This document shows positions 16,991 to 25,896 of a stretch of 64,000 bases of DNA, in pieces. The position numbers and the translations under genes are program-made. The DNA is taken from assembly GCA_025560025.1 (NCBI GenBank), contig CP048486.1:1616001-1680000 (forward strand). Direction: 5' to 3'. The notes under the pieces were generated by a model, which saw only the letters and a program-made list of their open reading frames with translations, made no database searches and was not told the DNA's origin. This DNA comes from Agrobacterium tumefaciens (lineage in GTDB: Bacteria; Pseudomonadota; Alphaproteobacteria; Rhizobiales; Rhizobiaceae). Within the stretch, counting starts at the first letter, position 1, and each line of letters begins with the position of its first letter.

Positions 16991-17947
16991 ATGCGGTTAT
17001 CGAACAAGGCAACCACACTTCTCATCCTCGCAGCAGTCATCGCGATTGCGCCGGTCTTCTTTCCGTCGTCCTATTATTTCCGTGTCGGCTCGCTGATTTT
17101 CGTCAACGGTCTTGCCGTGACGGGCCTCGTCATCCTCATCGGTTATGCCGGCCAGATCAGCCTCGGCCATGCGGGCTTTGCGGGTATCGGCGCCTATGCC
17201 TGCGCGCTTGCGCCTGTCCATCTCGGCCTGCACCCGGCGCTTGCCGCCGTTCTCGGCGCGCTTGTCTCTGCTGCGATCGCCTATCTTGTCGGTAGGCCGA
17301 TCCTGCGACTCAAGGGGTATTATCTTGCCGTCGCCAGCCTCGGCTTTGGCATCCTTGTCTCGATGGTGCTTTCGAACGAGGCCAAATTGACCGGCGGGCC
17401 GGATGGCATGGCGGTGCCGGAACTGGGGCTGCGCGCCATGCTGAAGGCAATCGGCATTGACCTGTCCAACACCGAGTTCTGGTATGCTTTTTCCGGCGTC
17501 GTGCTGGTGATCGGCGCCTGGCTGGCGCTCAATCTTTACCACAGCCCGACCGGCCGGGCGCTGCGGGCATTGCATGGCTCGGAAGTCGCCGCCCGCACGG
17601 TTGGCGTCGATGTTGCGCACCATAAGCTGGTCGCGTTCGTCATCTCGGCTGTCTATGCCTCGGTTTCGGGCTCTCTGCTGGCGCTGCAGAACAAGTTCAT
17701 CACGCCGGATGTCGCGGGTTTCATGCATTCCATCGAAATGGTGACCATGACGGTGCTCGGTGGGGCCGGTTCGGTGCCGGGCGCCATTCTGGGTGCTGCG
17801 ATCCTTACCACGCTGCCGCAGGTGCTGACGATCTTTCAGGAATATGAACAGCTCATGCTCGGCCTCGTGATGATGCTGGTGATGATCTTCATGCGCGAGG
17901 GCCTGCTGCCGTCCATCGCGCGCCGTCTCAGAGGGAGGGGAGAATGA
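16991..17947 (+). CDS. ABC importer inner-membrane permease, LivM type
   Basis: 318 residues from ATG 16991 (an in-frame GTG at 16985 overlaps the previous gene). Multi-spanning; GYAGQISLGHAGFAGIGAY and GVDVAHHKLVAFVISAVYA are LivM signatures. VLGGAGSVPGAILGAAILT is the ATPase-contact loop. The stop overlaps the next start by four bases. Confidence 0.9.
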   Translation: MRLSNKATTLLILAAVIAIAPVFFPSSYYFRVGSLIFVNGLAVTGLVILIGYAGQISLGHAGFAGIGAYACALAPVHLGLHPALAAVLGALVSAAIAYLVGRPILRLKGYYLAVASLGFGILVSMVLSNEAKLTGGPDGMAVPELGLRAMLKAIGIDLSNTEFWYAFSGVVLVIGAWLALNLYHSPTGRALRALHGSEVAARTVGVDVAHHKLVAFVISAVYASVSGSLLALQNKFITPDVAGFMHSIEMVTMTVLGGAGSVPGAILGAAILTTLPQVLTIFQEYEQLMLGLVMMLVMIFMREGLLPSIARRLRGRGE

Positions 17948-18729
17948 GCCTGCTTCAGATAGAGGGTCTCGGCATCGATTTCGGCGGATTGCGCGCCGTC
18001 CAGGATGTCGGGTTTTCCCTGAAACCCGGTGAGATCGTCTCCGTCATCGGCCCGAACGGTGCCGGCAAGACGACCCTCTTCAACATGATCTCCGGCGTCT
18101 ATGCCCCGACGCGCGGCCGTGTCCTGCTGGACGGTGAGGACGTTACCCGCATGTCGCCGCACCTGCTCGCCCGCCGCGGCCTGTCGCGGACCTTTCAGAA
18201 TTTGCAGATATTCCAGTCGATGAGCGTGCTCGAAAACGCCATTGTTGGCCATCATCTGCATGAGCGCGGTTCGGTCTTTGCCGATCTCTTCTCGCTGCCT
18301 GCAACGCGTCGCCGCAGTCGGGCGTCGGAGGAAAGTGCGCGGGCCCTGCTCGACCGGGTCGGTCTCGGCCGGGCCGCCGAACAGGAGGCGGGCTCGCTCT
18401 CCTATGGCGCGTTGAAGCGTTTGGAGATTGCCCGCGCGCTGGCGCTGAAACCCCGTGCGCTGCTGCTCGATGAACCGGCCGCCGGCTGCAACGCCGTCGA
18501 GACGGAGGAGATCGATCACCTTATCGCGCAGGTCGCGGCCGAGGGCGTGTCGATCCTGCTGGTGGAGCACGACATGAAGATGGTCATGCGCATTTCCAAC
18601 CACATCGTCGTACTCGACCATGGCGAAAAGATCGCCGAAGGCGAACCGGCGGCGATTTCGCGCGATCCGCGTGTCATCGAAGCCTATCTCGGCACCCAGG
18701 CAGCGGAGGTCCAGAATGCTGACGGTTGA
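17944..18729 (+). CDS. ABC importer ATPase, LivG type
   Basis: 261 residues. Walker A GPNGAGKTT (about 36-44), FRRLSRTFQNLQIF-type Q-loop region, LSYGALKRLEIARAL as a divergent signature motif (SYG in place of SGG, which is usual in LivG), Walker B ALLLDEPAAGCN and the switch His in LVEHDMKMV. Overlaps livM-type and livF-type neighbours (4 and 14 bases), so the five importer genes are one tightly coupled unit. Confidence 0.9.
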   Translation: MSLLQIEGLGIDFGGLRAVQDVGFSLKPGEIVSVIGPNGAGKTTLFNMISGVYAPTRGRVLLDGEDVTRMSPHLLARRGLSRTFQNLQIFQSMSVLENAIVGHHLHERGSVFADLFSLPATRRRSRASEESARALLDRVGLGRAAEQEAGSLSYGALKRLEIARALALKPRALLLDEPAAGCNAVETEEIDHLIAQVAAEGVSILLVEHDMKMVMRISNHIVVLDHGEKIAEGEPAAISRDPRVIEAYLGTQAAEVQNADG

Positions 18730-19417
18730 GGGGCTGCGCTCCCGTTATGGCCGCATCGAGGTGTTGCACGGTATCGATCTCGACGTGGCGTCCGGGGAAA
18801 TCGTCACCGTGGTCGGCGCTAATGGCGCCGGCAAGACGACGCTTTTGAAGTGCCTTTCCGGCATCCAGCCGGTCTCGGCAGGCTCGATACTGTTTCGCGG
18901 TGAAGCGCTGACAACCGTTCCGGCGCATACCCGTGTGAAACGCGGTCTCGCCCAATCGCCGGAAGGCCGCCAGATTTTCACCAACCTCACGGTGGAGGAA
19001 AATCTTCGGCTTGGCGCCTATCTCTTCGCCGACGACAAGGTGGAGCGCGACATGCAGGATGCCTTCGTAATGTTTCCGATTCTCAAGGAGAAGCGGAACC
19101 TTGCGGCGGGCGGCCTTTCCGGCGGCCAGCAGCAGATGCTGGCGATTGCCCGGGCGCTGATGGCACGCCCCTCCTGTCTGCTTCTGGACGAACCGAGCAT
19201 GGGCCTTGCGCCCATCCTCGTCGCGCAAATCTTCGACGTGGTGAAGAGCATGAAGGCGCTGGGCGTCACCGTGCTTCTTGTCGAGCAGAACGCCTTTGGC
19301 GCGCTCTCCGTCGCCGATCGCGGTTATGTCATGGAGACTGGGCGTATAACCATGTCCGGCCCTGCCGCAGACCTGATTGCGGACGAACGCATCCGCGCCG
19401 CTTACCTGGGAATATGA
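18716..19417 (+). CDS. ABC importer ATPase, LivF type
   Basis: 233 residues from ATG 18716, inside the end of the preceding ATPase gene. Walker A GANGAGKTT, GLAQSPEGRQIFTNLTVEENL (the LivF-type Q-loop region), signature LSGGQQQMLAIARAL, Walker B CLLLDEPSMGLAP, switch LLVEQNAFGA. A longer in-frame reading from 18620 would only add residues antiparallel to no known domain and is rejected. Five bases before the fused enzyme gene. Confidence 0.9.
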   Translation: MLTVEGLRSRYGRIEVLHGIDLDVASGEIVTVVGANGAGKTTLLKCLSGIQPVSAGSILFRGEALTTVPAHTRVKRGLAQSPEGRQIFTNLTVEENLRLGAYLFADDKVERDMQDAFVMFPILKEKRNLAAGGLSGGQQQMLAIARALMARPSCLLLDEPSMGLAPILVAQIFDVVKSMKALGVTVLLVEQNAFGALSVADRGYVMETGRITMSGPAADLIADERIRAAYLGI

Positions 19418-19421
19418 GACA

Positions 19422-21467
19422 ATGACCGTTACCATCGCCCGCGAAGACGCCATTGCAATCGTCACAGTCGACAATCCGCCCGTCAATGCGCTGTCGCAGG
19501 CGCTTCGCCAGGCGCTTGTCGACACGGTGGCGGAGCTGGACGCGGATGCGAGGGTGAAGGCCGTCGTGTTGCTCTGCGCCGGCCGCACCTTCATCGCCGG
19601 CGCCGATGTCAGCGAGTTCGGAAAGCCGCCGTTGCCGCCGCATCTGCCGGATGTGGTGGCGAGTATCGAAAACGCGAAAAAGCCCTGGGTCGCGGCGATT
19701 CACGGTAGCGCGCTTGGCGGCGGTCTCGAAGTGGCTCTCGGCTGTGCCTATCGGGTGGCGCTTTCCAACGCCAGTCTCGGTCTGCCGGAGGTCAAGCTTG
19801 GCATCATTCCCGGCGCTGGTGGGACGGTGCGCCTGCCGCGCCTGATCGGTGCTGCTGCCGCTGTCGATATGGTGACGAGCGGCAGCCCGGTCGGGGCGAA
19901 GAAAGCAAAGGACCTGGGTCTCATCGATGCCGTGATCGACGGCGAGCTTCGTGCAGGTGCAATTGCGTTTGCGAAGCGTGTCGCTGGAGACCCCCTTCCG
20001 CAGCCTATCTCCAGCCGTGCCGTGCCGGCCGTCGAAACCGGCTTTTGGGAAAGCGCTGAAAAAGCCGTGGCCTCCAAAGCCAGACGCGAGGTTGCCCCAC
20101 TGCGCGCACTCGCCTCCATCCGCAAGGCGAGCGAGGCCGAATTCGCCGACGCCATGGTCTTCGAGCGGGAGACTTTCCTGGAACTGCGCGGTTCTCCCCA
20201 GGCAGTCGCACTGCGCCACGTCTTCTTCGCCGAGCGGGCTGCGCCACGTCCGCCTGAACTATCCGGCATTACGCCGCATGATATTGGCTCCGCAGCCGTC
20301 ATCGGCGGTGGCACCATGGGTGCTGGCATTGCCGCAGCGTTGCTTGATGCGGGCCTGCCCGTCACCCTCATCGAGCGCGATACGGCGGCGGTCGAGCGCG
20401 GGCTTGCGAATATCCGTGCTATTTTTGAGAGCTCGGTGAAACGCGGCCGTATCACACAGGACGTTGCGGACCAGCGCATGGCCGGTGTCACCGGCAGCGA
20501 TGATTATTGCCTGCTTGCCGATACCGACCTCGTTGTCGAGGCCGTATTCGAGGACCTTGCCGTCAAGCGCGCTGTGTTTGAAAAACTTTCCGATGTCTGC
20601 CGGCCGGATGCGGTGCTGGCGACAAACACCTCCTATCTCGATCCCACCGTCATCAGCGAAGGCGTGAGGCACCCCGAACGTTTCCTCGGCCTGCATTTCT
20701 TCAGCCCCGCCCACATCATGAAGCTGCTGGAGATCGTGCCGACAGCGGCAACCGCGCCGGAGGTTCTGGCCACCGGCTTCGCGCTTGCCCGCCTGCTGGG
20801 TAAAATCCCGGTTCGCGCCGGCATTTGCGATGGTTTCATCGGCAACCGCATTCTGAAGGTGACGCGTGTGCAGGCCGAACGGTTGCTGCTTTCCGGTGCA
20901 ACGCCTTCGGCGGTCGATGCCGCCATGCGCGCCTTCGGCCTGCCCATGGGGCCTTTCGAGGCGCAGGATCTCGGCGGTCTCGACATTGCCGCCTTCCAGC
21001 GCAAGGCAGCGCGGGAGCGGGGTGAAACGCCGTTTGCGCCGGTGGCGGACCGGCTTTGCGCCATTGAGCGCTTTGGCCAGAAATCCGGCGGTGGCTGGTA
21101 CGATTACCAGCCGGGCGATCGCGCAGCAAAACCGTCGGAAACCGTGGCTGCGATAATCACCGAGGAGGCAGCCGGTCAGGTACAGCGGGTTTGGGACGAC
21201 GCCTCGATTGCCGATGCGATCATTCTACCGATGGTCAACGAGGCGATGCGTATTCTGGAGGAGCATATCGCCCTGCGCTCCGCCGACATCGATCTCGTCA
21301 AGATCCATGGCTATGGCTTCCCGCGATGGCGCGGCGGGCCGATGCACTATGCCGTGGAGCGCGGTCTTGGCGAGGTCGTGGCGGTCCTCGACCGCCTGTC
21401 AGCCGAGGGCCTTGCGGAGCCCCCATGCGATGGCCTGCGCCGAGCAGGCATCCAGTCAGCGATCTAG
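19422..21467 (+). CDS. Fused enoyl-CoA hydratase / 3-hydroxyacyl-CoA dehydrogenase (PaaF+PaaH roles)
   Basis: 681 residues of the FadJ/peroxisomal multifunctional-enzyme layout. The N-terminal crotonase domain (about 1-185; GRTFIAGADVSEF, ALGGGLEVALGC, IIPGAGGTVRLPRL) comes first. It is followed by a dinucleotide-binding domain with GGGTMGAGIAAALL (about residue 300). Then comes the 3-hydroxyacyl-CoA dehydrogenase core (ATNTSYLDPTVIS, GLHFFSPAHIMKLLEIVP) and a duplicated C-terminal helical domain. No separate paaF or paaH is in this window, so it most likely hydrates dehydroadipyl-CoA and oxidises 3-hydroxyadipyl-CoA. Start ATG 19422; the in-frame 19377 is inside the ATPase gene. Confidence 0.85.
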   Translation: MTVTIAREDAIAIVTVDNPPVNALSQALRQALVDTVAELDADARVKAVVLLCAGRTFIAGADVSEFGKPPLPPHLPDVVASIENAKKPWVAAIHGSALGGGLEVALGCAYRVALSNASLGLPEVKLGIIPGAGGTVRLPRLIGAAAAVDMVTSGSPVGAKKAKDLGLIDAVIDGELRAGAIAFAKRVAGDPLPQPISSRAVPAVETGFWESAEKAVASKARREVAPLRALASIRKASEAEFADAMVFERETFLELRGSPQAVALRHVFFAERAAPRPPELSGITPHDIGSAAVIGGGTMGAGIAAALLDAGLPVTLIERDTAAVERGLANIRAIFESSVKRGRITQDVADQRMAGVTGSDDYCLLADTDLVVEAVFEDLAVKRAVFEKLSDVCRPDAVLATNTSYLDPTVISEGVRHPERFLGLHFFSPAHIMKLLEIVPTAATAPEVLATGFALARLLGKIPVRAGICDGFIGNRILKVTRVQAERLLLSGATPSAVDAAMRAFGLPMGPFEAQDLGGLDIAAFQRKAARERGETPFAPVADRLCAIERFGQKSGGGWYDYQPGDRAAKPSETVAAIITEEAAGQVQRVWDDASIADAIILPMVNEAMRILEEHIALRSADIDLVKIHGYGFPRWRGGPMHYAVERGLGEVVAVLDRLSAEGLAEPPCDGLRRAGIQSAI

Positions 21468-21540
21468 AGCCTGAACGTCTGCCACGGCAGGCAATGATGG
21501 CCGGCCGGCAATGGGGCCGGACATTTGGACGCGCTTGCGT

Positions 21541-21993
21541 CTAGGACTGCTCGTTGTCCGCGCGGGTAAGCCCGTCTCTCAGCGATTGAACCTTCTCGTT
21601 CAGATCGATCATCTGGGGTATGGTAAACCCGGAGCGGCGCAGCAGCGCATCCGTGAGGCAGCCGGTTTTCGGATGCAGTTCCGTTCCCTTCGGGGTCAGG
21701 AATACCTCGACCAGACGCTCGTCGGTCGTGCTACGCCGGCGTAAGAGGAAGCCGGCGGTCTCCAGCCGTTTCACCGCCGGTGTGATCGTGCTCGGCTCCA
21801 GGCCGAGCCTATCGGCTATGGCGGATATCGTCAGGCCATCGCGTTCCCATAGGGCGCTGAGGGCAAGATATTGGGTATAGGTGACGCCGAGTGCATCGAG
21901 CATGGGTTTATAGGCCCGGTTGATCGCAATCGCGGCGGAATAGATCGAGAAGCACAATTGGCTGTCCAGCGGTAGGGTCGGGGCGTCGGTCAC
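21541..21993 (-). CDS. OhrR-like MarR-family redox regulator
   Basis: 150 residues, winged-helix MarR fold (LTISAIADRLGLEPSTITPAVKRLE recognition region, wing RRRSTTDERLVEV). Cys14 in QLCFSIYS, with Tyr28 and Tyr39, has the exact spacing (+14, +25) of the peroxide-sensing Cys22-Tyr36-Tyr47 triad of Xanthomonas OhrR. A second Cys112 could form a disulfide. No ohr peroxidase gene is nearby; the divergent gene is an exported alpha/beta hydrolase, so the regulon is unusual for an OhrR. Probably represses from the palindromes at 22048-22116. Confidence 0.82.
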   Translation of the reverse strand: MTDAPTLPLDSQLCFSIYSAAIAINRAYKPMLDALGVTYTQYLALSALWERDGLTISAIADRLGLEPSTITPAVKRLETAGFLLRRRSTTDERLVEVFLTPKGTELHPKTGCLTDALLRRSGFTIPQMIDLNEKVQSLRDGLTRADNEQS

Positions 21994-22047
21994 GTTTCAT
22001 CTCCAAAATTTTCTGCGAGTGTTTTCATTACATTATCACAGAAATCG

Positions 22048-22116
22048 TTATCGCGATAATAAAAATATGGACAGATAAAATTTAATGGCATACAAGATAA
22101 TTATCGCGATAATTAT
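22048..22116. promoter_or_regulatory. Two matching AT-rich palindromes between MarR gene and hydrolase gene
   Basis: TTATCGCGATAA (22048-22059) is a perfect palindrome. ATAATTATCGCGATAATTAT (22097-22116) is a perfect 20-bp palindrome containing the same core. Their centres are 53 bases apart, close to five helical turns, which would put two regulator dimers on one DNA face. They fill the AT-rich divergent promoter region and are the obvious operators of the OhrR-like protein; the sequence differs from the usual TACAATT-type OhrR boxes. Confidence 0.6.
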
Positions 22117-22149
22117 TATTGCGAAATAAACAAAACAGGAGTTACGCAC

Positions 22150-22917
22150 ATGCTCAAGAATGTCCTGCTTGCCGCCGCCTCCATCGTTGTGGCCGCCACC
22201 GGCGCCTCCATCGCATCGGCGCAGAATGACGCCGCCGTCAAAAACATCGTCCTTGTCCACGGTGGTTTCGCTGATGGTTCCGGCTGGAAGGGCGTCTATG
22301 ATATCCTGAAGAAGGATGGTTACACCGTCAGTATCGTCCAGAACCCGACCACCTCCCTTGCCGATGACGTTGCCGTCACCAAGCGCGCCATCGACCAGCT
22401 GAATGGCCCTGTCGTGCTCGTCGGCCATTCCTATGGCGGTGTTGTCATCAGCGAAGCCGGCACCCATGAGAAGGTCCAGTCGGTCGTCTACATCGCCGCT
22501 TTTGCCCCGGATAAGGGGGAGTCGGTTTCATCGCTGATCGCCAATCCGCCGGAAGGTGCTCCCGTTCCGCCGATCCTGCCTCCGGTGGATGGCTTCCTGT
22601 TCCTCGACAAGGCAAAATTTGCGGCTTCCTTTGCCGCCGACGTTGACCCGCAAACCGCTGCTTTCATGGCGGATTCCCAGGTTCCGTGGGGTGTTGAAGC
22701 CCTGGCTGGCGCCGTGACCGAGCCGGCCTGGAAGGCAAAGCCGAGCTTCTATCTGGTCGCTTCCGACGACCGCATGATCCCGCCGCCAGCCCAGCGCCTG
22801 ATGGCAAAGCGCGCCGGCGCCGACGTCACGGAAGTTCCCGGCAGCCATGCCGTCTATGTCTCCAACCCGCAAGCTGTTGCCGACATTATCGAAAAGGCGG
22901 CAAAAGCCAGGGACTGA
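22150..22917 (+). CDS. Exported alpha/beta hydrolase
   Basis: 255 residues with a Sec signal peptide (1-24, LLAAASIVVAATGASIASAQ). The alpha/beta fold has the oxyanion segment NIVLVHGGFADGSGW, nucleophile Ser in VGHSYGGVV, the acid Asp in VASDDRMIPP and the His in VPGSHAVYV. This is the family of small esterases and plant hydroxynitrile-lyase/methylesterase-like proteins. Periplasmic or secreted; substrate unknown. RBS CAGGAG before ATG 22150. It stands alone and is followed by a strong terminator. Confidence 0.85.
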   Translation: MLKNVLLAAASIVVAATGASIASAQNDAAVKNIVLVHGGFADGSGWKGVYDILKKDGYTVSIVQNPTTSLADDVAVTKRAIDQLNGPVVLVGHSYGGVVISEAGTHEKVQSVVYIAAFAPDKGESVSSLIANPPEGAPVPPILPPVDGFLFLDKAKFAASFAADVDPQTAAFMADSQVPWGVEALAGAVTEPAWKAKPSFYLVASDDRMIPPPAQRLMAKRAGADVTEVPGSHAVYVSNPQAVADIIEKAAKARD

Positions 22918-22944
22918 GACGCGCAAAAGTGAAATTGAAACGAT

Positions 22945-22969
22945 AACCGGGGAAATGATCCCCGGTTTT
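22945..22969 (+). terminator. Rho-independent terminator after the exported hydrolase
   Basis: AACCGGGGA (22945-22953) pairs perfectly with TCCCCGGTT (22959-22967) around a 5-base loop, followed by a short T-run. It lies between the convergent hydrolase and fecE genes and may serve both. The remaining bases up to 23077 hold nothing recognised. Confidence 0.75.
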
Positions 22970-23077
22970 CAGGCTGACGCCCCAAAGGAACCAGTCGCCA
23001 GCGGTGGTTTCAGGGTTAAGCCCCAAACCTCCCCCCAGAGTACAAAGCGAAGGCTTCGTGCACCCACACATTCCCGG

Positions 23078-23884
23078 TCAGCTATTCGATTTACTGCCGA
23101 GAGGCAGACACAGTGGCGTGCCATCGGCGGGATGCGGAATGACCATCGCCTCGACCCCGAAAATGGCGTTGATGAGGTGTGGGGTCAGCAGGGCGGAGGG
23201 GCTGCCTGTGGCGAGTATGCCGCCATCTGCAAGGGCTACCAGGTGGTCGGCATATTGCGCAGCGTGGTTGAGGTCATGCACAACCATGACGATCGTTCGG
23301 CCTTCGTCTGTGTTCAGCTTTCTCAGGAGGTCGAGAATTTCCAGCTGATGGGCGATGTCGAGATAGGTCGTCGGCTCATCGAGCAGGAGGAGCGGAGTCT
23401 CCTGCGCCAGCGCCATGGCAATCCAGGCGCGCTGCCTTTGACCACCCGACAGCCGATCGAGCTCGCGCTCGGCAAGGTCAAGAAGGCCGGTGGAGGCCAG
23501 GGCCTGTTCGACAATCTCTTCGTCGTGCCGGCTCGGGCGAGACAGGATGCCTTTGTGCGGATGGCGACCGAAACGGCAGAGTTGTCTGACGGTCAGCCCA
23601 TCCGGAGATACCGGGCTCTGCGGCAACAGGGCAAGCGATTGTGCAACCGTTCTTGCGGCCATCGTTCTGATTGGTTTGCCATCAAGATAGACCGTGCCGG
23701 AGGAGGGGTGAATGACACGCGCGAGCGTGCGCAGCAGTGTCGACTTGCCACTGCCGTTTGCGCCGATCAGGGCCGTGATTTTCCCATCCGGTATGGCGAG
23801 ATCGACATCGTTCAATACAGGGGCGGCGGCATAGCCGACGGTGATTTTTTCGCAGTGAAGGCGTGTCGGGTGGGCATCAGCCAT
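23078..23884 (-). CDS. fecE: Ferric citrate ABC importer ATPase
   Basis: 268 residues. Walker A GANGSGKST, signature LSGGQRQRAWIAMAL, Walker B LLLLDEPTTYLDI, switch His in VVHDLNHAAQY. VLNDVDLAIPDGKITALIG and the closing LINAIFGVEAMVIPHP...PLCLP stretch follow E. coli FecE closely. Overlaps fecD by 8 bases. Last gene of a fecABCDE operon in the standard order. Confidence 0.88.
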   Translation of the reverse strand: MADAHPTRLHCEKITVGYAAAPVLNDVDLAIPDGKITALIGANGSGKSTLLRTLARVIHPSSGTVYLDGKPIRTMAARTVAQSLALLPQSPVSPDGLTVRQLCRFGRHPHKGILSRPSRHDEEIVEQALASTGLLDLAERELDRLSGGQRQRAWIAMALAQETPLLLLDEPTTYLDIAHQLEILDLLRKLNTDEGRTIVMVVHDLNHAAQYADHLVALADGGILATGSPSALLTPHLINAIFGVEAMVIPHPADGTPLCLPLGSKSNS

Positions 23885-24881
23885 GGCGACCTGTCTCCTT
23901 GATCAATAGAAAGACAAGATAGGGACCGCCGATCACAGCGGCGACGATGCCGGCGGGAATTTCATTCGGCAGGGCGATTATCCGGCCGATCAGATCTGCC
24001 GAAGAAAGGGCAAGGGCGCCGATAAGGGCGCTTGCCGGCACAAGATGGCGTGCGCGGCTGCCGACGAGAATGCGTGCGGCATGCGGTGCGATGAGCCCCA
24101 GAAACCCCATGCTTCCCACAGCCGCGACGCCACCGGCGCACAGGAGAACGGATATGAGGATCAGGCCGCCACGCAGGGCAGGTGGTGAAATTCCGATGCT
24201 GATCAGCGTATCGTCACCGAAGCCGCCGGCATCCAGCCGTAGCGCAGAGTAGATAACGGCCGGAAGGCAGGCGAGGAGCCAGAGCGAAAGGAAGAGCCCA
24301 TCGCGTGCCGTGCTGCCATAGACGCTTCCCGCAAGCCAGACCATGGACTGGTCGGCGCGGGAAGGGTGGAGCACCATGATGTATTGCATCAGCGCCTGGG
24401 CAAGCATTCCGAGAGCGACGCCCGTCAGCGCGAGCGAGGCAACGCCAGCGAAGCGCCGACCGATGAAAAGGAGCGCGGCCGCACCGAACAGGGCGCCAGC
24501 GATCACGCCGAGCGGCACCGACCAGCTCACCCAGGCCGGTGGTGTCGCGAGCCCGGCGAGAAAAGCCCCTAGCCCCGCCCATTTGGTGATGCCGACGACA
24601 TCCGGAGAGGCGAGTGGATTACGCAGCGCACCCTGCAGGAAAACACCGGCGAGGCCGAAAGAGAGACCTGCAAGAAGGGAGACGGCGATCCGCGGCAGAC
24701 GGTATTGCATCACGATGAAGGCGTTTTTACCGCCGCCGAGCGCGTCGAGAACCTCGCGAAAACCGAGCGTGACGGCACCCGCCATGATGCCCAGAAGAGC
24801 GATGGCCGCAAGCAGCAGAAAAAGGATGCCGCAGACGCCGATGGCACGCGCGTCTGCCTGTCGCTCCAGCGCGCGGCTCAT
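23877..24881 (-). CDS. fecD: Ferric citrate ABC importer permease
   Basis: 334 residues of the FecCD/BtuC permease family with about nine to ten membrane segments. QYRLPRIAVSLLAGLSFGLAG and GALRNPLASPDVVGI are the family N-terminal motifs; GFLGLIAPHAARILVGSRARHL is the cytoplasmic coupling region contacting FecE. Its ATG overlaps the fecC stop by four bases. Confidence 0.87.
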   Translation of the reverse strand: MSRALERQADARAIGVCGILFLLLAAIALLGIMAGAVTLGFREVLDALGGGKNAFIVMQYRLPRIAVSLLAGLSFGLAGVFLQGALRNPLASPDVVGITKWAGLGAFLAGLATPPAWVSWSVPLGVIAGALFGAAALLFIGRRFAGVASLALTGVALGMLAQALMQYIMVLHPSRADQSMVWLAGSVYGSTARDGLFLSLWLLACLPAVIYSALRLDAGGFGDDTLISIGISPPALRGGLILISVLLCAGGVAAVGSMGFLGLIAPHAARILVGSRARHLVPASALIGALALSSADLIGRIIALPNEIPAGIVAAVIGGPYLVFLLIKETGRHG

Positions 24882-25891
24882 GCACCCCTCCGGCGGTTGA
24901 GCAGCAGAAGAAAGGCTGGAGCGCCGATCAGGGCCGTCACGATGCCGACCGGCAGTTCAGACGGAAAAGCGGCGATGCGGCCGAGAAGATCGGCGGTGTT
25001 GAGCAGGAGTGGGCCACAGAGCAGGGAGAGGGCAAGGACGGTTGCCTGGTCGCTGCCGACGAGACGCCGGACGATATGCGGCACCAGAAGGCCGATGAAA
25101 CCTATGGGGCCACTGACGGCAACAGCCGAGCCGGCCAGGACGACGATGAGAACCGCAGCCAGTCCGCCAACGCGCCGCGCATTCTGCCCGAGTGACACGC
25201 CGGTGCTTTCATCGAGCGACAGAACGCCGAAATGCCGCCCGGCGACAAGCGCCAATCCACCACCCACCAGCGAGAACGGCAGGATCGTCCAGACCTTGGG
25301 CCACTGCGCGCCGTTGACCGAGCCGGCGAGCCAGTAGACGATGTCCTGCGCCGCATTGTTGGCGATCAATATTGCCTGGACGAGGGCGGAGAGCACGAGC
25401 TGGATCGAGATGCCGGCAAGGGCGAGTTTCATATCGTTCATTGCCCCGGATACCGAGAGCGCCCACATCGCAAAGCCCACGATGGCAGCGCCCACGAAGG
25501 CCGGCCAGACTGTGCCTGCTCCCCGAAGCGCCGGAAAGGCGATCAGGCAGACGACGATGGCAAGCGACGCGCCGGCATTGATGCCGAAGGTCTGCGGCGA
25601 TGCCAGCGGGTTGCGTGTCAGGGTCTGGATCAGGACACCGGCCACTGCCAGATTGGCGCCGACCAGAACGGCAAGAAGGACGCGCGGCAGGCGGATGTCC
25701 CAGACAAGCGCGTTTTCTGGCGATCCGTCGGGAGCCATCAGAAGCCGCAGGGCCGTCATTGGCGACAATTGCGATACACCGAAGGCAATCCCGGCGATCA
25801 GGCTTGCGGCCAGAAGCACGAAGAGAAAAGCTGCGACGAGAAGTGGCCGCCGTGTTTTGTTGTCCGGGCCTTTGGAGGCCATCGCCGTCAC
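24878..25891 (-). CDS. fecC: Ferric citrate ABC importer permease
   Basis: 337 residues from GTG 25891, five bases after the fecB stop, with AGGA 8 bases upstream; ATG 25882 is an in-frame alternative three codons later. FecCD-family permease: DIRLPRVLLAVLVGANLAVAG, LTRNPLASPQTFGINAGASLAI and GFIGLLVPHIVRRLVGSDQ. Nine to ten membrane segments. The much longer upstream reading to 26050 is antisense-free but overlaps fecB and is rejected. Confidence 0.85.
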   Translation of the reverse strand: MTAMASKGPDNKTRRPLLVAAFLFVLLAASLIAGIAFGVSQLSPMTALRLLMAPDGSPENALVWDIRLPRVLLAVLVGANLAVAGVLIQTLTRNPLASPQTFGINAGASLAIVVCLIAFPALRGAGTVWPAFVGAAIVGFAMWALSVSGAMNDMKLALAGISIQLVLSALVQAILIANNAAQDIVYWLAGSVNGAQWPKVWTILPFSLVGGGLALVAGRHFGVLSLDESTGVSLGQNARRVGGLAAVLIVVLAGSAVAVSGPIGFIGLLVPHIVRRLVGSDQATVLALSLLCGPLLLNTADLLGRIAAFPSELPVGIVTALIGAPAFLLLLNRRRGA

Positions 25892-25896
25892 GATCC

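Noticed and set aside
14895..19417. Ordinary branched-chain amino acid importer
   Set aside because: Possible by family, but the genes are enclosed in a paa transcription unit, so aromatic-acid uptake is the better reading; left open.
22847..23902. Rightward open frame opposite fecE
   Set aside because: fecE on the other strand has Walker A, signature and Walker B motifs; the rightward reading has no domain.
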